From: Microvirga thermotolerans
GTDB taxonomy: Bacteria; Pseudomonadota; Alphaproteobacteria; Rhizobiales; Beijerinckiaceae
Reading direction: 5' to 3'
Assembly: GCF_009363855.1 (NCBI RefSeq)
Contig: NZ_CP045423.1
Location: forward strand, 558,001 to 622,000
DNA length: 64,000 nucleotides
The first letter of the stretch is position 1; each line of letters begins with the position of its first letter. The notes below the pieces were generated by a model that saw only the letters and a program-made list of their open reading frames with translations, was not told the DNA's origin and ran no database searches. The position numbers were made by a program, and so were the translations under genes. Positions 9,328 to 18,744 of the stretch are shown here, piece by piece.

Positions 9328-10173
9328 ATGCGCATGATCGCTCCAGCCGCCCTGGCGCTGGCCGTCCTCGGGTTCGGCGCCCCAGGGAAGGCGCAGACCC
9401 TCCAGGTCGAGTACGACGTCACCCTGGCCGGCCTGACCCTCGGCAAGGCCGACCTGACCTCGACCTTCGAAGGTCCGAAATACAAGATGCAGGCGGGCGT
9501 GAAGCTCTCGGGCCTCGCCAAGCTTCTGACCGGCGGCAAGGGCGCGGCCACCGCGGCCGGCGTCATCGCCGGCGCCCAGCCGCAGCCGGCGAGCTTCGCC
9601 ATCACCTCCCGGTCCTCCGACGACCAGCGCACCGTCCGCATGGGCCTCGCCTCCGGCAACGTGGAGGCCGTCGAGATCGACCCGCCTCTCGAGGAAAAAC
9701 CCGACCGGGTGCCCCTGAAGGAAGCCGACAAGAAGGGCGTCGTGGATCCGATCAGCGCCCTGCTCATGCCGGCCGTCTCCTCCGGCAGCGTCAGGGACGC
9801 CGCCAACTGCAACCGGACCATCCCGGTCTTCGACGGGGCGGCCCGGTTCGACGTGGTCCTCAGCTACAGCGAGACCCGGCAGGCGGACGTGCCCGGCTAC
9901 AAGGGGCCGGTCCTCGTCTGCAAGGCGCGCTATGTCCCGATCTCCGGCCACCGCGCCCTACGCCCCTCCACGAAGTTCATGGAGGAGAACAAGGACATGT
10001 CGGTCTGGCTGGTGCCCCTGGAGCGCCAGAGGCTGCTCGTGCCCCTGCGGGTCTCGGTCCGGACCATGATCGGCGTCAGCGTGGTCGAGGCCTCGAAATG
10101 GGCCTTCGACGACACCGCGAAGGGCCTGCCGGCCTCCGCCGACAACGCGGTGAAGGCCGGGGCCTTCCGATAG
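9328..10173 (+). CDS. DUF3108 domain-containing exported protein
   Basis: A 281-aa protein with a Sec signal peptide (MRMIAPAALALAVLGFG, cleavage after KAQ near residue 23). The mature part fits the DUF3108 beta-rich fold: it opens with VEYDVTLAGLTLGKADL and has paired cysteines (roughly residues 157 and 197, NCNRT and VCKARY). The function is unknown; a periplasmic or outer-membrane-associated role is assumed. The rpmB / DUF3108 / helicase order is a recurring rhizobial arrangement. Confidence 0.85.
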   Translation: MRMIAPAALALAVLGFGAPGKAQTLQVEYDVTLAGLTLGKADLTSTFEGPKYKMQAGVKLSGLAKLLTGGKGAATAAGVIAGAQPQPASFAITSRSSDDQRTVRMGLASGNVEAVEIDPPLEEKPDRVPLKEADKKGVVDPISALLMPAVSSGSVRDAANCNRTIPVFDGAARFDVVLSYSETRQADVPGYKGPVLVCKARYVPISGHRALRPSTKFMEENKDMSVWLVPLERQRLLVPLRVSVRTMIGVSVVEASKWAFDDTAKGLPASADNAVKAGAFR

Positions 10174-10371
10174 GCGCATGGGACGCGGGGCCGCAAGGCC
10201 CGTTCCGGTAGCAAAACGAGGAAGCCATCCCCATATGACCTGGAGAACCAGCTGCCGGGACTAAGGACCCGGACGCTTCGCGAGCGGTCCCCGGCCACCT
10301 CTTCTCCGGACGGCCGAGAGGACCTTTTCTGCTGCAACCGGGATCGTAAGCCCATCGTCTCCCATTCTGGC

Positions 10372-13300
10372 ATGATCAGCCGTTCCCTTCCCCCGCAGGT
10401 GCGCGCACGCGGCGTGACCGCCGTGCTCGGCCCGACCAATACCGGCAAGACCCATCTCGCCATCGAGCGCATGCTCGGGCACGAATCCGGCATGATCGGC
10501 CTGCCGCTGCGGCTCCTTGCCCGGGAGGTCTACCAGCGCGTGGTGGAGAAGGCGGGGGCCCACAACGTCGCCCTGATCACCGGCGAGGAGAAGATCAAGC
10601 CCGACCGGCCGCGCTACTGGATCTCCACCGTCGAGGCCATGCCGCGGGACCTCGACCTCGCCTTCGTGGCGGTGGACGAGATCCAGCTCGCCGCCGACCT
10701 CGACCGCGGCCACGTGTTCACGGACCGCCTCCTCAACCAGCGCGGGCGCGAGGAGACCCTCCTCATCGGCTCCAACACCATGCGCCCCCTGATCGAGGCG
10801 CTGATCCCCGGCGTCCACGTGATCACCCGGCCGCGCCTGTCCCAGCTCACCTTCGCCGGCGAGAAGAAGGTGTCGCGCCTGCCCCGCCGCACGGCCATCG
10901 TCGCCTTCTCGGCCGAGGAGGTCTATGCGATCGCGGAGCTGATCCGCCGCCAGCGCGGCGGCGCGGCGGTGGTGCTGGGGGCCCTTTCCCCTCGCACCCG
11001 CAACGCCCAGGTGGAGCTCTACCAGTCGGGCGACGTGGAGTACTTGGTCGCCACCGACGCGGTGGGCATGGGGCTTAACCTGGACGTGGACCATGTCGCC
11101 TTCGCCGCCGACCGGAAGTTCGACGGGTTCCGCTTCCGCAAGCTTTACCATGCGGAATTGGCGCAGATCGCCGGCCGGGCGGGCCGCCACATGCGCGACG
11201 GCACCTTCGGCACGGCGGGGCGTTGCCCGCCTTTCGATGCGGAAACCGTCGAAGCGCTGGAGAACCATGTCTTCGACCCGGTCCGGATCGTGCAGTGGCG
11301 CAACCCGGATCTCGACTTCTCGTCCCTCGCCCGGCTGCGGGACAGCCTGTCCGAGCAGCCCCGCGAGTACGGCCTGGTGCGCGCCCCCATGGGCGAGGAC
11401 GTGGCGGCGCTCGAACTCCTGGCCCGCGAGGACGACATCCAGGCCTACGGGCGGTCGAAAGTCGCGGTGGAACGCCTGTGGCAGGTGTGCCAAGTTCCCG
11501 ACTACCGGAAGGTGTCCCCGCAGACCCATGCGGATCTCGTGGGCCAGCTCTACCGGTTCCTGATGAAGGAAGGAGCCGTGCCGGCGGATTGGTTTTCCCG
11601 GCATCTTCTGGCAATGGATCGGACCGATGGCGACATCGACACCCTGTCGAACCGCATCGCCCAGGTCCGGACCTGGTCCTTCGTCGCCAACCGCCCGGAC
11701 TGGCTGAAGGATCCGGAGCATTGGCAGGGTGTTGCGCGTCAGGTAGAGGACAAGCTATCGGACGCGCTCCATGAACGTCTCGCCCAGCGCTTCATCGACA
11801 GGCGCACGAGCGTTCTCATGCGGCGCTTGAGAGAGAACACGATGCTCGAAGCGGAAATCACGACCACCGGCGACGTCACCGTCGAGGGTCAGCACATCGG
11901 CCACCTGCACGGATTCCAGTTCGTGCCCGACCCCCAGGCCGACACGGCGGAGGCCAAGACCCTGCGCAATGCGGCCGGCAAGGCGCTGGCGGGCGAGATC
12001 GAGGCCAGGGCCGACCGGTTCGCCGAGACGCCCGACGCCATGCTGGTGCTCTCGAACGACGGGACCGTCCGCTGGATGGGCGACCCCGTGGCGAAGCTCG
12101 AGCCCGGCGACAAGCTGTTCGAGCCGCGCCTGCGGATCCTGTCCGACGAGCAGCTGACCGGCCCGGCCCGGGACAAGGTCGACAATCGCCTGAAGGCCTG
12201 GCTCAAGGCCTACGTGGTGCGTCTCCTCGGGCCGCTGATGGAGCTGGAGCATTCCCAGGAGCTGACGGGGCTTGCCCGCGGCATCGCCTTCCAGATCGTC
12301 GAGGCCCTCGGCGTCCTGGAGCGCGCGAAGGTGCTCAACGAGGTCCGCAGCCTCGACCAGGAGGCCCGCGCGGCCCTGCGCAAGGCCGGCGTCCGTTTCG
12401 GCGCCTATCATCTCTACCTGCCGGCCCTGCTCAAGCCCGCTCCGCGCATCCTCGCGGCCCAGCTCTGGGCCCTGCAGAACGGCGGGCTCGACCAGAAGGG
12501 CATCGACGAGATCGCCCACCTGGCCCAGTCGGGTCGGACCTCGATCCCGGTGGACAAGGAGATCGCGGCGGGCCTCTACCGCGCGGCGGGCTTCCGGGTC
12601 TGCGGCGGCCGGGCGGTACGCGTCGACATTCTGGAGCGCCTGGCGGATCTCATCCGCCCGGCCATCGCCTATCGCCCCGGCGCGACCCCCGGCGAGCCCC
12701 CTCCGGGCGCGGCCGACGGGGAGGGCTTCGTGGCCACCGTCGCCATGACATCCCTGGTGGGCTGCGCGGGCGAGGATTTCGCGACGATTCTCAAATCCCT
12801 GGGATACGTCATGGAGCGCCGCCCCGGCCCGGCCATCACGGTGCCGCTGCTGGCGCCGGCGCCGCAGGCCCCCGCTGCCGCACCGGCTGCGGGGGAGGAG
12901 GGCGCGTCCGCCGCCGAGACGCCGGAAGGCGCACCCGTGGAAGCGGGCGAGCCCACCGCCGCGGCTCTCGAGAGCGTCGAGGCCTCCGCCTTCGTTCCCT
13001 CGGAGCCGGCCGGAACGGCGGAGGCTCCCGCAGGGGCCGAGGCATCCTTGCCCGAAGCCCCGGCGGAGGCGGGCGCGGAGGCGCCTGCCGAGCCGGAGAT
13101 GATCGAGGTCTGGCGCCAGCACCGGCGCCACCACGACGGCGGCCATGCCCGCCACGGGCGGGGCCGTCAGGAGCGGGGCGAGCGCCGCCCGCGCCAGGGC
13201 GAGCAGCCTTCCGGCGAGCGGCCGCCCCGTCAGGAGCGCCGTCCCGAGCGCCGGGAGGCGGGCGAGGGGGGCAAGCCGCAGCATGCGCGCCCGGCGCGCG

Positions 13301-13464
13301 GCCCCGGCCGTCCGGATGAGCGCCGCGGGCCTCCCCGGCACGACCGGCGGTTCGAGCCGCGCCGGGACGGCGGTGCGGAGCGCCGGGAGAAGCAGCCGGA
13401 TCCGGATTCGCCCTTCGCCAAGCTCATGGCCCTCAAGGCCCAGCTCGAGGACGGCAAGAAGTGA
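10372..13464 (+). CDS. SUV3-like DEAD/DEAH-family RNA helicase with Arg-rich tail
   Basis: A 1030-aa helicase. Walker A lies near the N-terminus (GPTNTGKTHLA, about residues 18-28), followed by a DEIQLA motif II-like box. The second RecA domain includes ATDAVGMGLNLD and QIAGRAGRHM near residue 265. This matches the mitochondrial SUV3/bacterial 'helicase-related protein' family. After about residue 820 the protein becomes Ala/Pro/Glu-rich, then strongly Arg/Gly/Gln-rich with many RR, PPRQERR and GR segments, ending in a short helix (FAKLMALKAQLEDGKK). The tail probably binds RNA or protein partners. The gene is followed by the S4 RNA-binding gene, suggesting a shared RNA-metabolism unit. Confidence 0.88.
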   Translation: MISRSLPPQVRARGVTAVLGPTNTGKTHLAIERMLGHESGMIGLPLRLLAREVYQRVVEKAGAHNVALITGEEKIKPDRPRYWISTVEAMPRDLDLAFVAVDEIQLAADLDRGHVFTDRLLNQRGREETLLIGSNTMRPLIEALIPGVHVITRPRLSQLTFAGEKKVSRLPRRTAIVAFSAEEVYAIAELIRRQRGGAAVVLGALSPRTRNAQVELYQSGDVEYLVATDAVGMGLNLDVDHVAFAADRKFDGFRFRKLYHAELAQIAGRAGRHMRDGTFGTAGRCPPFDAETVEALENHVFDPVRIVQWRNPDLDFSSLARLRDSLSEQPREYGLVRAPMGEDVAALELLAREDDIQAYGRSKVAVERLWQVCQVPDYRKVSPQTHADLVGQLYRFLMKEGAVPADWFSRHLLAMDRTDGDIDTLSNRIAQVRTWSFVANRPDWLKDPEHWQGVARQVEDKLSDALHERLAQRFIDRRTSVLMRRLRENTMLEAEITTTGDVTVEGQHIGHLHGFQFVPDPQADTAEAKTLRNAAGKALAGEIEARADRFAETPDAMLVLSNDGTVRWMGDPVAKLEPGDKLFEPRLRILSDEQLTGPARDKVDNRLKAWLKAYVVRLLGPLMELEHSQELTGLARGIAFQIVEALGVLERAKVLNEVRSLDQEARAALRKAGVRFGAYHLYLPALLKPAPRILAAQLWALQNGGLDQKGIDEIAHLAQSGRTSIPVDKEIAAGLYRAAGFRVCGGRAVRVDILERLADLIRPAIAYRPGATPGEPPPGAADGEGFVATVAMTSLVGCAGEDFATILKSLGYVMERRPGPAITVPLLAPAPQAPAAAPAAGEEGASAAETPEGAPVEAGEPTAAALESVEASAFVPSEPAGTAEAPAGAEASLPEAPAEAGAEAPAEPEMIEVWRQHRRHHDGGHARHGRGRQERGERRPRQGEQPSGERPPRQERRPERREAGEGGKPQHARPARGPGRPDERRGPPRHDRRFEPRRDGGAERREKQPDPDSPFAKLMALKAQLEDGKK

Positions 13465-13563
13465 GGAGCCCGCGCCCCGTCTCCCTCGGTCCCGCCCATG
13501 GCGTCATGGGCGGGCTTCGAAGGAGGGGGCTTGCGCGAACCCGCTGCCCGGTCGCCGCTGCCC

Positions 13564-13866
13564 ATGCGTGAGGACCGGCAGCGGATCGACAAATGGCTCT
13601 GGTTCGCGCGCTTCGCGAAGACCCGGACCCTCGCGGCGAAGCTCGTGACGAGCGGCTTCGTCAGGATCAACGGCCAGAAGATCGAGAACGCGGCCAAGCC
13701 GCTGGCGGTGGGGGACGTGGTCACCCTGGCGCTGGCCCGCACCACTCTGGTCCTGCGCGTCGAGGGTCTCGGCCACCGCCGGGGCCCTGCGCAGGAGGCA
13801 AGGCTGCTTTACGCCGACCTCAGCGGTGACGATGGGACGCTTGTCAGCAGGAGCGACAGCGGCTAG
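13564..13866 (+). CDS. S4-domain RNA-binding protein (HslR-like)
   Basis: A 100-aa protein opening with RQRIDKWLWFARFAKTRTLA, a textbook S4 domain. S4 proteins of this type (Hsp15/HslR) bind stalled 50S subunits carrying nascent-chain tRNA. The ATG at 13564 places the S4 domain at the N-terminus as in the family. An upstream in-frame ATG at 13498 would add 22 residues without domain similarity. It follows the helicase by 99 bp. The stop codon overlaps the first bases of a palindromic repeat. Confidence 0.88.
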   Translation: MREDRQRIDKWLWFARFAKTRTLAAKLVTSGFVRINGQKIENAAKPLAVGDVVTLALARTTLVLRVEGLGHRRGPAQEARLLYADLSGDDGTLVSRSDSG

Positions 13867-13968
13867 AGCATCGGACGCGAACTCGAACTCACGCCCGATG
13901 CTCCAGGCTTTTGATTTCGAGCATCTTTTCGCGCAAAACCGGTTCCCACTTTTGCGCTCGATGCTCTA
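13864..13968. repeat. Nested palindromic intergenic repeat (rhizobial type)
   Basis: An outer inverted repeat TAGAGCATCG (13864-13873) / CGATGCTCTA (13959-13968) encloses two hairpins. The first is GAGCATCGG (13866-13874) with CCGATGCTC (13895-13903). The second is CGAGCATC...GATGCTC with an inner arm GCGCAAAA (13931-13938) / TTTTGCGC (13950-13957). The second unit, with its central AACCGGTTCCCACTT, resembles a dispersed repeat common in Methylobacteriaceae and Bradyrhizobiaceae. It also likely terminates the S4 transcript before fdxA. Confidence 0.7.
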
Positions 13969-14023
13969 GAGCGGCGTCAGTGTCTTCGCGTTCGCGCCCG
14001 AGCCGACTCCCAGAGGACCGTCC

Positions 14024-14362
14024 ATGACCTACGTCGTCACCGAAAACTGCATCAAATGCAAATACATGGACTGCGTCGAGGTGTGTCCGGTCGACTGCTT
14101 CTACGAGGGCGAGAACATGCTCGTCATCCATCCGGACGAGTGCATCGACTGCGGAGTCTGCGAGCCGGAATGCCCCGCCGAGGCCATCAAGTCCGATGCG
14201 GAGCCGGGGCTGGAGCAGTGGCTCAAGCTGAACGCCGACATGGCCAAGACCTGGCCCAACATCACCCAGAAGAAGGATCCGCCCGCGGACGCCAAGGAAT
14301 TCGACGGCGTTCCCGGCAAATATGAGAAATTCTTCTCGGCCAATCCCGGCGAGGGGGATTGA
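14024..14362 (+). CDS. fdxA: Ferredoxin FdxA (7Fe-8S type)
   Basis: A 112-aa ferredoxin. Cluster cysteines are seen at 9, 12, 17, 21 and 25 in the first motif and 40, 43, 46 and 50 in the second ([11 protein letters not shown]). This arrangement is that of alphaproteobacterial FdxA with one 3Fe-4S and one 4Fe-4S cluster. The protein is a low-potential electron carrier in the cytoplasm. AGAGGA lies 6 nt before the ATG. It precedes carD in the same orientation. Confidence 0.95.
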   Translation: MTYVVTENCIKCKYMDCVEVCPVDCFYEGENMLVIHPDECIDCGVCEPECPAEAIKSDAEPGLEQWLKLNADMAKTWPNITQKKDPPADAKEFDGVPGKYEKFFSANPGEGD

Positions 14363-14715
14363 GCGAGCTGGGCCATATTCGAATCCCCTTTACGAAAATT
14401 CTGAAATATTTTTGCTTTTCGGGTGGGACTGTGATAGGGTCTCACCAATGCAGTCGCTTGCGCCCGACGTGTGCCTATTCCGCAATTCGGCGGCCTACTC
14501 GATGAAGCAATGATGGATGCACACCCGTGACTTGAGGAAGCCAGCTGCCTCGGTCATGGGAGTCGGCGCGTTTCGGCTACTGACGTACTTCAGGGAGACG
14601 GGCGGAATAGTCAAGTTCCGTGACTCGTCGATTTTTGTTCCGCCGGAGCCCTGTCCGGTGAAACGACAGCCCCTCGCCTCGAGCGCGAGGAAGCATGCAA
14701 GGAGGCCTCTCTCGC
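14363..14715. other. Intergenic region fdxA-carD
   Basis: No gene is credible in these 353 bp. The first 80 bp include an AT-rich patch and an imperfect inverted repeat (GGTGGGAC near 14424 with GTCTCACC near 14441). The end carries AAGGAGG, the carD ribosome binding site. The length suggests a long carD leader with one or more promoters, but I could not fix a -35/-10 pair. Confidence 0.5.
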
Positions 14716-15303
14716 ATGACCACCGCCAAGAAGTCCGCCCAGCGTCTCGGTTTCAAGACCGGCGAAGCGATCGTGTATCCCGCCCATGGCGTCGGCCGCA
14801 TCACGGCCGTGGAAGAGCAGGAAATCGCGGGTTTCAAGCTGGAGCTGTTCGTGGTCTCCTTCGACAAGGACAAGATGGTGCTCCGCGTCCCGACGGCGAA
14901 GGCTGCGAGCGTCGGCATGCGCAAGCTCGCCGAGCCGGCCCTGGTCCAGAAGGCCCTGGACGTGCTGACCGGCCGCGCCCGGATCAAGCGCACCATGTGG
15001 TCGCGCCGGGCCCAGGAGTATGAAGCCAAGATCAACTCCGGCGACCTGATCGCCGTGACCGAGGTCGTCCGCGACCTGTACCGGTCCGAGGCCCAGCCCG
15101 AGCAGTCCTACAGCGAGCGCCAGCTCTACGAATCCGCTCTCGACCGCGTCGTGCGCGAGATCGCGGCGGTGAACAAGATCACCGAGACCGAGGCCCTCAA
15201 GCTCGTCGAGCAGAGCCTGGCCAAGTCGCCGCGCCGTGCCGCCAAGGGCGCCGAGGGCGAGACGGAGGTCGACGGCGACGACCTGCAGGAGGAGGCCGCC
15301 TGA
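14716..15303 (+). CDS. carD: CarD family transcriptional regulator
   Basis: A 195-aa CarD/CdnL protein. The N-terminal RNA-polymerase interaction (Tudor-like) domain is visible as IVYPAHGVGRI followed by ELFVVSFDKDKMVLRVP, and a helical DNA-binding C-terminal domain follows. CarD binds the RNAP beta subunit and stabilises open complexes, notably at rRNA promoters. I chose the ATG at 14716 over the one at 14695 because a perfect AAGGAGG (14699-14705) lies 10 nt upstream. A strong terminator follows. The carD-rpoH neighbourhood is conserved in Hyphomicrobiales. Confidence 0.93.
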   Translation: MTTAKKSAQRLGFKTGEAIVYPAHGVGRITAVEEQEIAGFKLELFVVSFDKDKMVLRVPTAKAASVGMRKLAEPALVQKALDVLTGRARIKRTMWSRRAQEYEAKINSGDLIAVTEVVRDLYRSEAQPEQSYSERQLYESALDRVVREIAAVNKITETEALKLVEQSLAKSPRRAAKGAEGETEVDGDDLQEEAA

Positions 15304-15330
15304 CCGGCCCCGTCCCGCGAGCGGCATGAG

Positions 15331-15360
15331 GAGCCCGGCCCGAGGCCGGGCTTTTTCTTT
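15331..15360 (+). terminator. Rho-independent terminator of carD
   Basis: AGCCCGGCC (15332-15340) and GGCCGGGCT (15344-15352) form a perfect 9-bp stem with a CGA loop, followed by TTTTCTTT. Confidence 0.92.
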
Positions 15361-15469
15361 GCTGCATCGCTTGCTTTTGAGCGCTTGGTGCCTATTTCTG
15401 CAAACTCGTCGGTTTCGAGCTGAACTTTTTCCCGCTTCGCTCGTTGTGTCCTTGCCAAGGGAGGACGCA

Positions 15470-16342
15470 ATGGGAGAAATCTCTGGGGTTCGTCGTCGGT
15501 TCGTCCGTGCGGCCATGAATGCTCCGTTTCTCGAGCGCGAGGAGGAGCATCGCCTGGCCGTGCGCTGGAAAGAGCAGCGGGACGAAACGGCGCTCCATCA
15601 GCTGACCGCCGCGCACATGCGCCTCGTGATCGCTCTGGCCGCCCGGTTCCGCCACTACGGTCTGCCGATGGCCGATCTGGTCCAGGAGGGCCATGTGGGC
15701 CTTCTCGAGGCGGCCGCCCGGTTCGAGCCGGAGCGGGACGTCCGCTTCTCCACCTACGCGACCTGGTGGATCCGCGCATCGATCCAGGACTACATCCTTC
15801 GCAACTGGTCCATCGTCCGCGGCGGGACGAGTTCCGCGCAGAAGGCCCTCTTCTTCAACCTGCGACGCCTGCGCGCCCGTCTGACCCGCGGGGGCGAGGA
15901 GCGGATCGCATCCGACATTCACGAGAAGATCGCCGAGGCCATCGGCGTCTCGCGGGCGGACGTGGCGCTGATGGATGCGCGGCTCTCCGCCCCCGACGCT
16001 TCGCTCAATGCGCCCGTCCTCGATGCGGATGCGTCCAGCTCCGCCGAGCGGGTCGAGTTCCTGGTCGATACCAGCCCGCTGCCCGACGAGAGCGTGAGCG
16101 AGGTGATCGACAGCGAGCGCCGCGTCCGCTGGCTGCGTCAGGCGCTGGAGGTGCTCAACGAGCGCGAACTCCGGATCCTGCGGGCCCGCCGCCTCGACGA
16201 CGAGCAGGTCACCTTGGAGTTCCTGGGGGACCGCCTCGGCATCTCGAAGGAGCGCGTGCGCCAGATCGAGAACCGCGCCCTCGAAAAACTCAAGCGCGCC
16301 CTGATGGAGAGATATCCCCAGGCTTCGGGGGCCTTCGTCTGA
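15470..16342 (+). CDS. rpoH: RNA polymerase sigma factor RpoH (sigma-32 family)
   Basis: A 290-aa group-3 heat-shock sigma factor. Region 2 has ADLVQEGHVGLLEAAARF and STYATWWIRASIQDYILRN. The RpoH box, QKALFFNLRR, lies at residues 124-133. Region 4.2 ends in GISKERVRQIENRALEKLK. AAGGGAGG stands 4-5 nt upstream of the ATG at 15470 and fixes the start. Rhizobia usually have two rpoH genes; this one, next to carD and fdxA, most resembles the rpoH2 type, but paralogue assignment is inference. It directs RNAP to heat/oxidative stress promoters. Confidence 0.93.
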   Translation: MGEISGVRRRFVRAAMNAPFLEREEEHRLAVRWKEQRDETALHQLTAAHMRLVIALAARFRHYGLPMADLVQEGHVGLLEAAARFEPERDVRFSTYATWWIRASIQDYILRNWSIVRGGTSSAQKALFFNLRRLRARLTRGGEERIASDIHEKIAEAIGVSRADVALMDARLSAPDASLNAPVLDADASSSAERVEFLVDTSPLPDESVSEVIDSERRVRWLRQALEVLNERELRILRARRLDDEQVTLEFLGDRLGISKERVRQIENRALEKLKRALMERYPQASGAFV

Positions 16343-16348
16343 GGAGGG

Positions 16349-16380
16349 TCCGTCCGCGGGGCCTTTCGGCCCGGACGGCC
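16349..16380. terminator. Shared hairpin between convergent rpoH and M48 protease genes
   Basis: CCGTCCG (16350-16356) pairs with CGGACGG (16372-16378), with an inner GGCC/GGCC arm around TTTC. It fills the 38-bp gap between the two stop codons. No clear U-tract is seen, so its strength as an intrinsic terminator is uncertain. Confidence 0.5.
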
Positions 16381-17814
16381 TTACTCGACAGCGATCTTGT
16401 ACCGCTCGCCCACCTTGAGGGTGTCCCCGCGCTCGAGCCCGTTCAGCTGCAGGAAGCGGTCGAGCGGCCGGTCAACCGGCATTCTTTCTGCCAGGGTTTG
16501 CACCGTGTCGCCCGGTTGCGCCGTCACGATCCTCAGGCGCAGGGGCCGGATCGCGCGGGCCTCCTCCGGGGTGACCTGCCGCACGCTCCCCAGCGTCCTC
16601 TGGAACAGGCCGTCGAGATTGCCTGTCCCGCTGCGGGCGGCGAGGATCAGCCTGTAGGTGGTGTTGCCGATCCGGATCGCCGAAAGGCGGAACGACCATT
16701 CCTTCCCGACCGAGAGGGCCGTGGCCACCGGCAGCCCGTTGACGGTGGTGGTCGTGAGGCTTCCGGGCTCGATCGTGTCGTTCCAGGTCGAGCGCAGGAC
16801 CTCCTCCAGGCTCTGCCCGGCCGGCGTATCCGCCGCGTCGAACAGGAGCCGGCGGCTGCCGTCGGCGGAGGCGCCGAGGACGGCCTGCGACGTGTTCTCC
16901 AGGGTAAAGCCCTCCGGCGCCTCGAAGGCGACGCCGAGGCGCGAATGGATGAAGCGGCGCCCCCGCACCACGCCGTCCGAGGGATCGTCCCCATAGGCGA
17001 TGCCGTCGATGGCGGTAAGATATTCCGACCGGCCCGCTGCGCCGATGCCCGGGGCGCCGCTGGCGCGCCGGGCCGCCTGGAGCGCGAGCGAGATCCTGTC
17101 CCGCGTGCTGGGATGGCTCGCCATCATGTCGGCGCTGTTCTCGCCGCCCCCGGTGGCGGAGCGGCCGAGGGCGGTGAGGAAGCGCGGCGCTCCATAAGGA
17201 TCGAAGCCCGCCCGCGCCAGGACCTTGACCCCGACCTGGTCGGCCTCCAGCTCCTGCCCGCGGGAGAAGCTCGCCAGGGTCGACCGCGCCTGGCTCTGGA
17301 CCAGGGCGGCCTCCTCGGCATTGTTCAGCACGTTCTCGGTGACCCGCTTGATGAGCGTGGAGCGGGCCTGGAGCTCGCTCCGCTGCGAGGCGTGACGCAG
17401 GGTCACATGCGCGATCTCATGGGCCAGGACCGCGGCGATCTCCGACGTGTCGTTGGCGAGGGCCAGCAGGCCCCGGGTGACGTAGAGGCGTCCGTTCGGC
17501 AGGGCGAAGGCGTTGACGGCCGGGGAGTTCAGGATCGTCACCTGATAGGCCTCGTCGGGCCTGTCGCTGGCCTCCACCAGCTGCCGGGTGACCTCGTTGA
17601 GAAAGCGCTGGGTGTCCGGCGACCTGACCTCGCCGCCGAAGGCGGCCACCAGCCGCTCGTGATCGCGGTCGCGCGGGCGTTCGACCCCGACGACGCGCGG
17701 CGCATCGGCCGGCAGCGACACGTTGCCGTCGAAGGCGGCGCATCCCGAGAGCAAGGCCGCGAGCAGGGCGCTCCCGGCGGCCCGGATGCGAAGGGGGTGG
17801 CGTGTCCGGCTCAT
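16381..17814 (-). CDS. M48-family metalloprotease with C-terminal LysM, lipoprotein
   Basis: A 477-aa protein with a lipoprotein signal (lipobox LLSGC, Cys25). The zinc motif HEIAH (residues 132-136) defines the M48/BepA-like peptidase domain, with a QELEAD segment supplying the third ligand. The C-terminal 50 residues form a LysM-like peptidoglycan-binding module (TAQPGDTVQTLAERM... LKVGERYKI). It should sit on the periplasmic face of a membrane and take part in envelope protein quality control, as BepA/YfgC does. Six bases separate its start from the stop of the upstream nuclease-fold gene, indicating an operon. Confidence 0.9.
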   Translation of the reverse strand: MSRTRHPLRIRAAGSALLAALLSGCAAFDGNVSLPADAPRVVGVERPRDRDHERLVAAFGGEVRSPDTQRFLNEVTRQLVEASDRPDEAYQVTILNSPAVNAFALPNGRLYVTRGLLALANDTSEIAAVLAHEIAHVTLRHASQRSELQARSTLIKRVTENVLNNAEEAALVQSQARSTLASFSRGQELEADQVGVKVLARAGFDPYGAPRFLTALGRSATGGGENSADMMASHPSTRDRISLALQAARRASGAPGIGAAGRSEYLTAIDGIAYGDDPSDGVVRGRRFIHSRLGVAFEAPEGFTLENTSQAVLGASADGSRRLLFDAADTPAGQSLEEVLRSTWNDTIEPGSLTTTTVNGLPVATALSVGKEWSFRLSAIRIGNTTYRLILAARSGTGNLDGLFQRTLGSVRQVTPEEARAIRPLRLRIVTAQPGDTVQTLAERMPVDRPLDRFLQLNGLERGDTLKVGERYKIAVE

Positions 17815-17820
17815 GCTCGC

Positions 17821-18639
17821 TCAGCGTGACGGGCGTGCGTTGTCGAGGCGCTCGATCATCTCAGGCACTACAACGGTAATGGCGGCGCCTTGCCAAGGCT
17901 CCAAAATGCCTCGGACCCTGATCCGCCGACCCTCCAGGGACGCGGCGGTCGCGCCGCGATCCGTCATGGTCTTCCATGTCCGCTTCGGGATGATGATCGT
18001 GAAGTCCTCCGCCCAGTGTCCTCCGAAGTTCAGGTAGACCCGTTGCCTGCGCTCGCCAACGCTTTTCACGCGCCCCTCGACGAGGACGAACGTGCCGAAT
18101 CGGTCTTGCAGGCGGTCGATCCGGTTTGCGTCGAGGGGCTTATAAAGAGCATCGGCCCAGAGGCCAAGGTTTCGCTCGCGCGCCGTTTCCTCGAGCGCCA
18201 GGAGCTCGGGGCGGCAGAGGGTTTCCCCCGTGCCGGGGTCGACCATGGCCAGCCCGGATTCCACCAGCGCCTCCGCGGCATCGGTCCCGCCGGCCGGATC
18301 GGGAATGCGGATGCGGACCGGCAGACGCCCCCAGCGGTCCCGCTCCGGGCCTGTCGTTACGAGAAGCGGCCGGTCGACGAGGGTTTTGAGCCAGGCCTCG
18401 GCCTCGGGCCGGGCGGGCCCCGAATCGGGCAGGCGGATCTCGGCGAGCCTGGCGGCTCCGCCGGCGGAAAGGACGAGGTCGCCTTCCGGCGTCAGGCTCA
18501 GGAGCCGGTCGGGACCCGTCGTCCCCGCGCAGGCGGACGCGGGCCTGGCCGGCAGGCCGGCCGCCCGGACCTGAACGCATGACAGGCCGACCGCAAGGCC
18601 CGCAGCGACACAAAACCTCAAACCTGCTCCCAAGGACAT
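17821..18639 (-). CDS. Thermonuclease (SNase)-fold protein, exported
   Basis: About 272 aa from the ATG at 18639, which starts a clear signal peptide (hydrophobic core [13 protein letters not shown]). The middle contains an SNase-like domain: [21 protein letters not shown] and [11 protein letters not shown] are typical of the thermonuclease family. An OB-like segment follows ([20 protein letters not shown]). The catalytic Arg/Glu set of true SNase is not clearly all present, so nuclease activity is unproven. Longer forms (ATG 18669 or TTG 18678) are possible. It is co-oriented with, and 6 bp upstream of, the M48 protease gene. Confidence 0.8.
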   Translation of the reverse strand: MSLGAGLRFCVAAGLAVGLSCVQVRAAGLPARPASACAGTTGPDRLLSLTPEGDLVLSAGGAARLAEIRLPDSGPARPEAEAWLKTLVDRPLLVTTGPERDRWGRLPVRIRIPDPAGGTDAAEALVESGLAMVDPGTGETLCRPELLALEETARERNLGLWADALYKPLDANRIDRLQDRFGTFVLVEGRVKSVGERRQRVYLNFGGHWAEDFTIIIPKRTWKTMTDRGATAASLEGRRIRVRGILEPWQGAAITVVVPEMIERLDNARPSR

Positions 18640-18744
18640 CGGAGGATGATAGTCCTTTGCCGGACGCATGCACCCCAAGCTTTCGTGAACGCTTCCACGT
18701 CCCCATTTACCTGCGAGCGAATTGTGCTACTCATCCCCTTGTGC

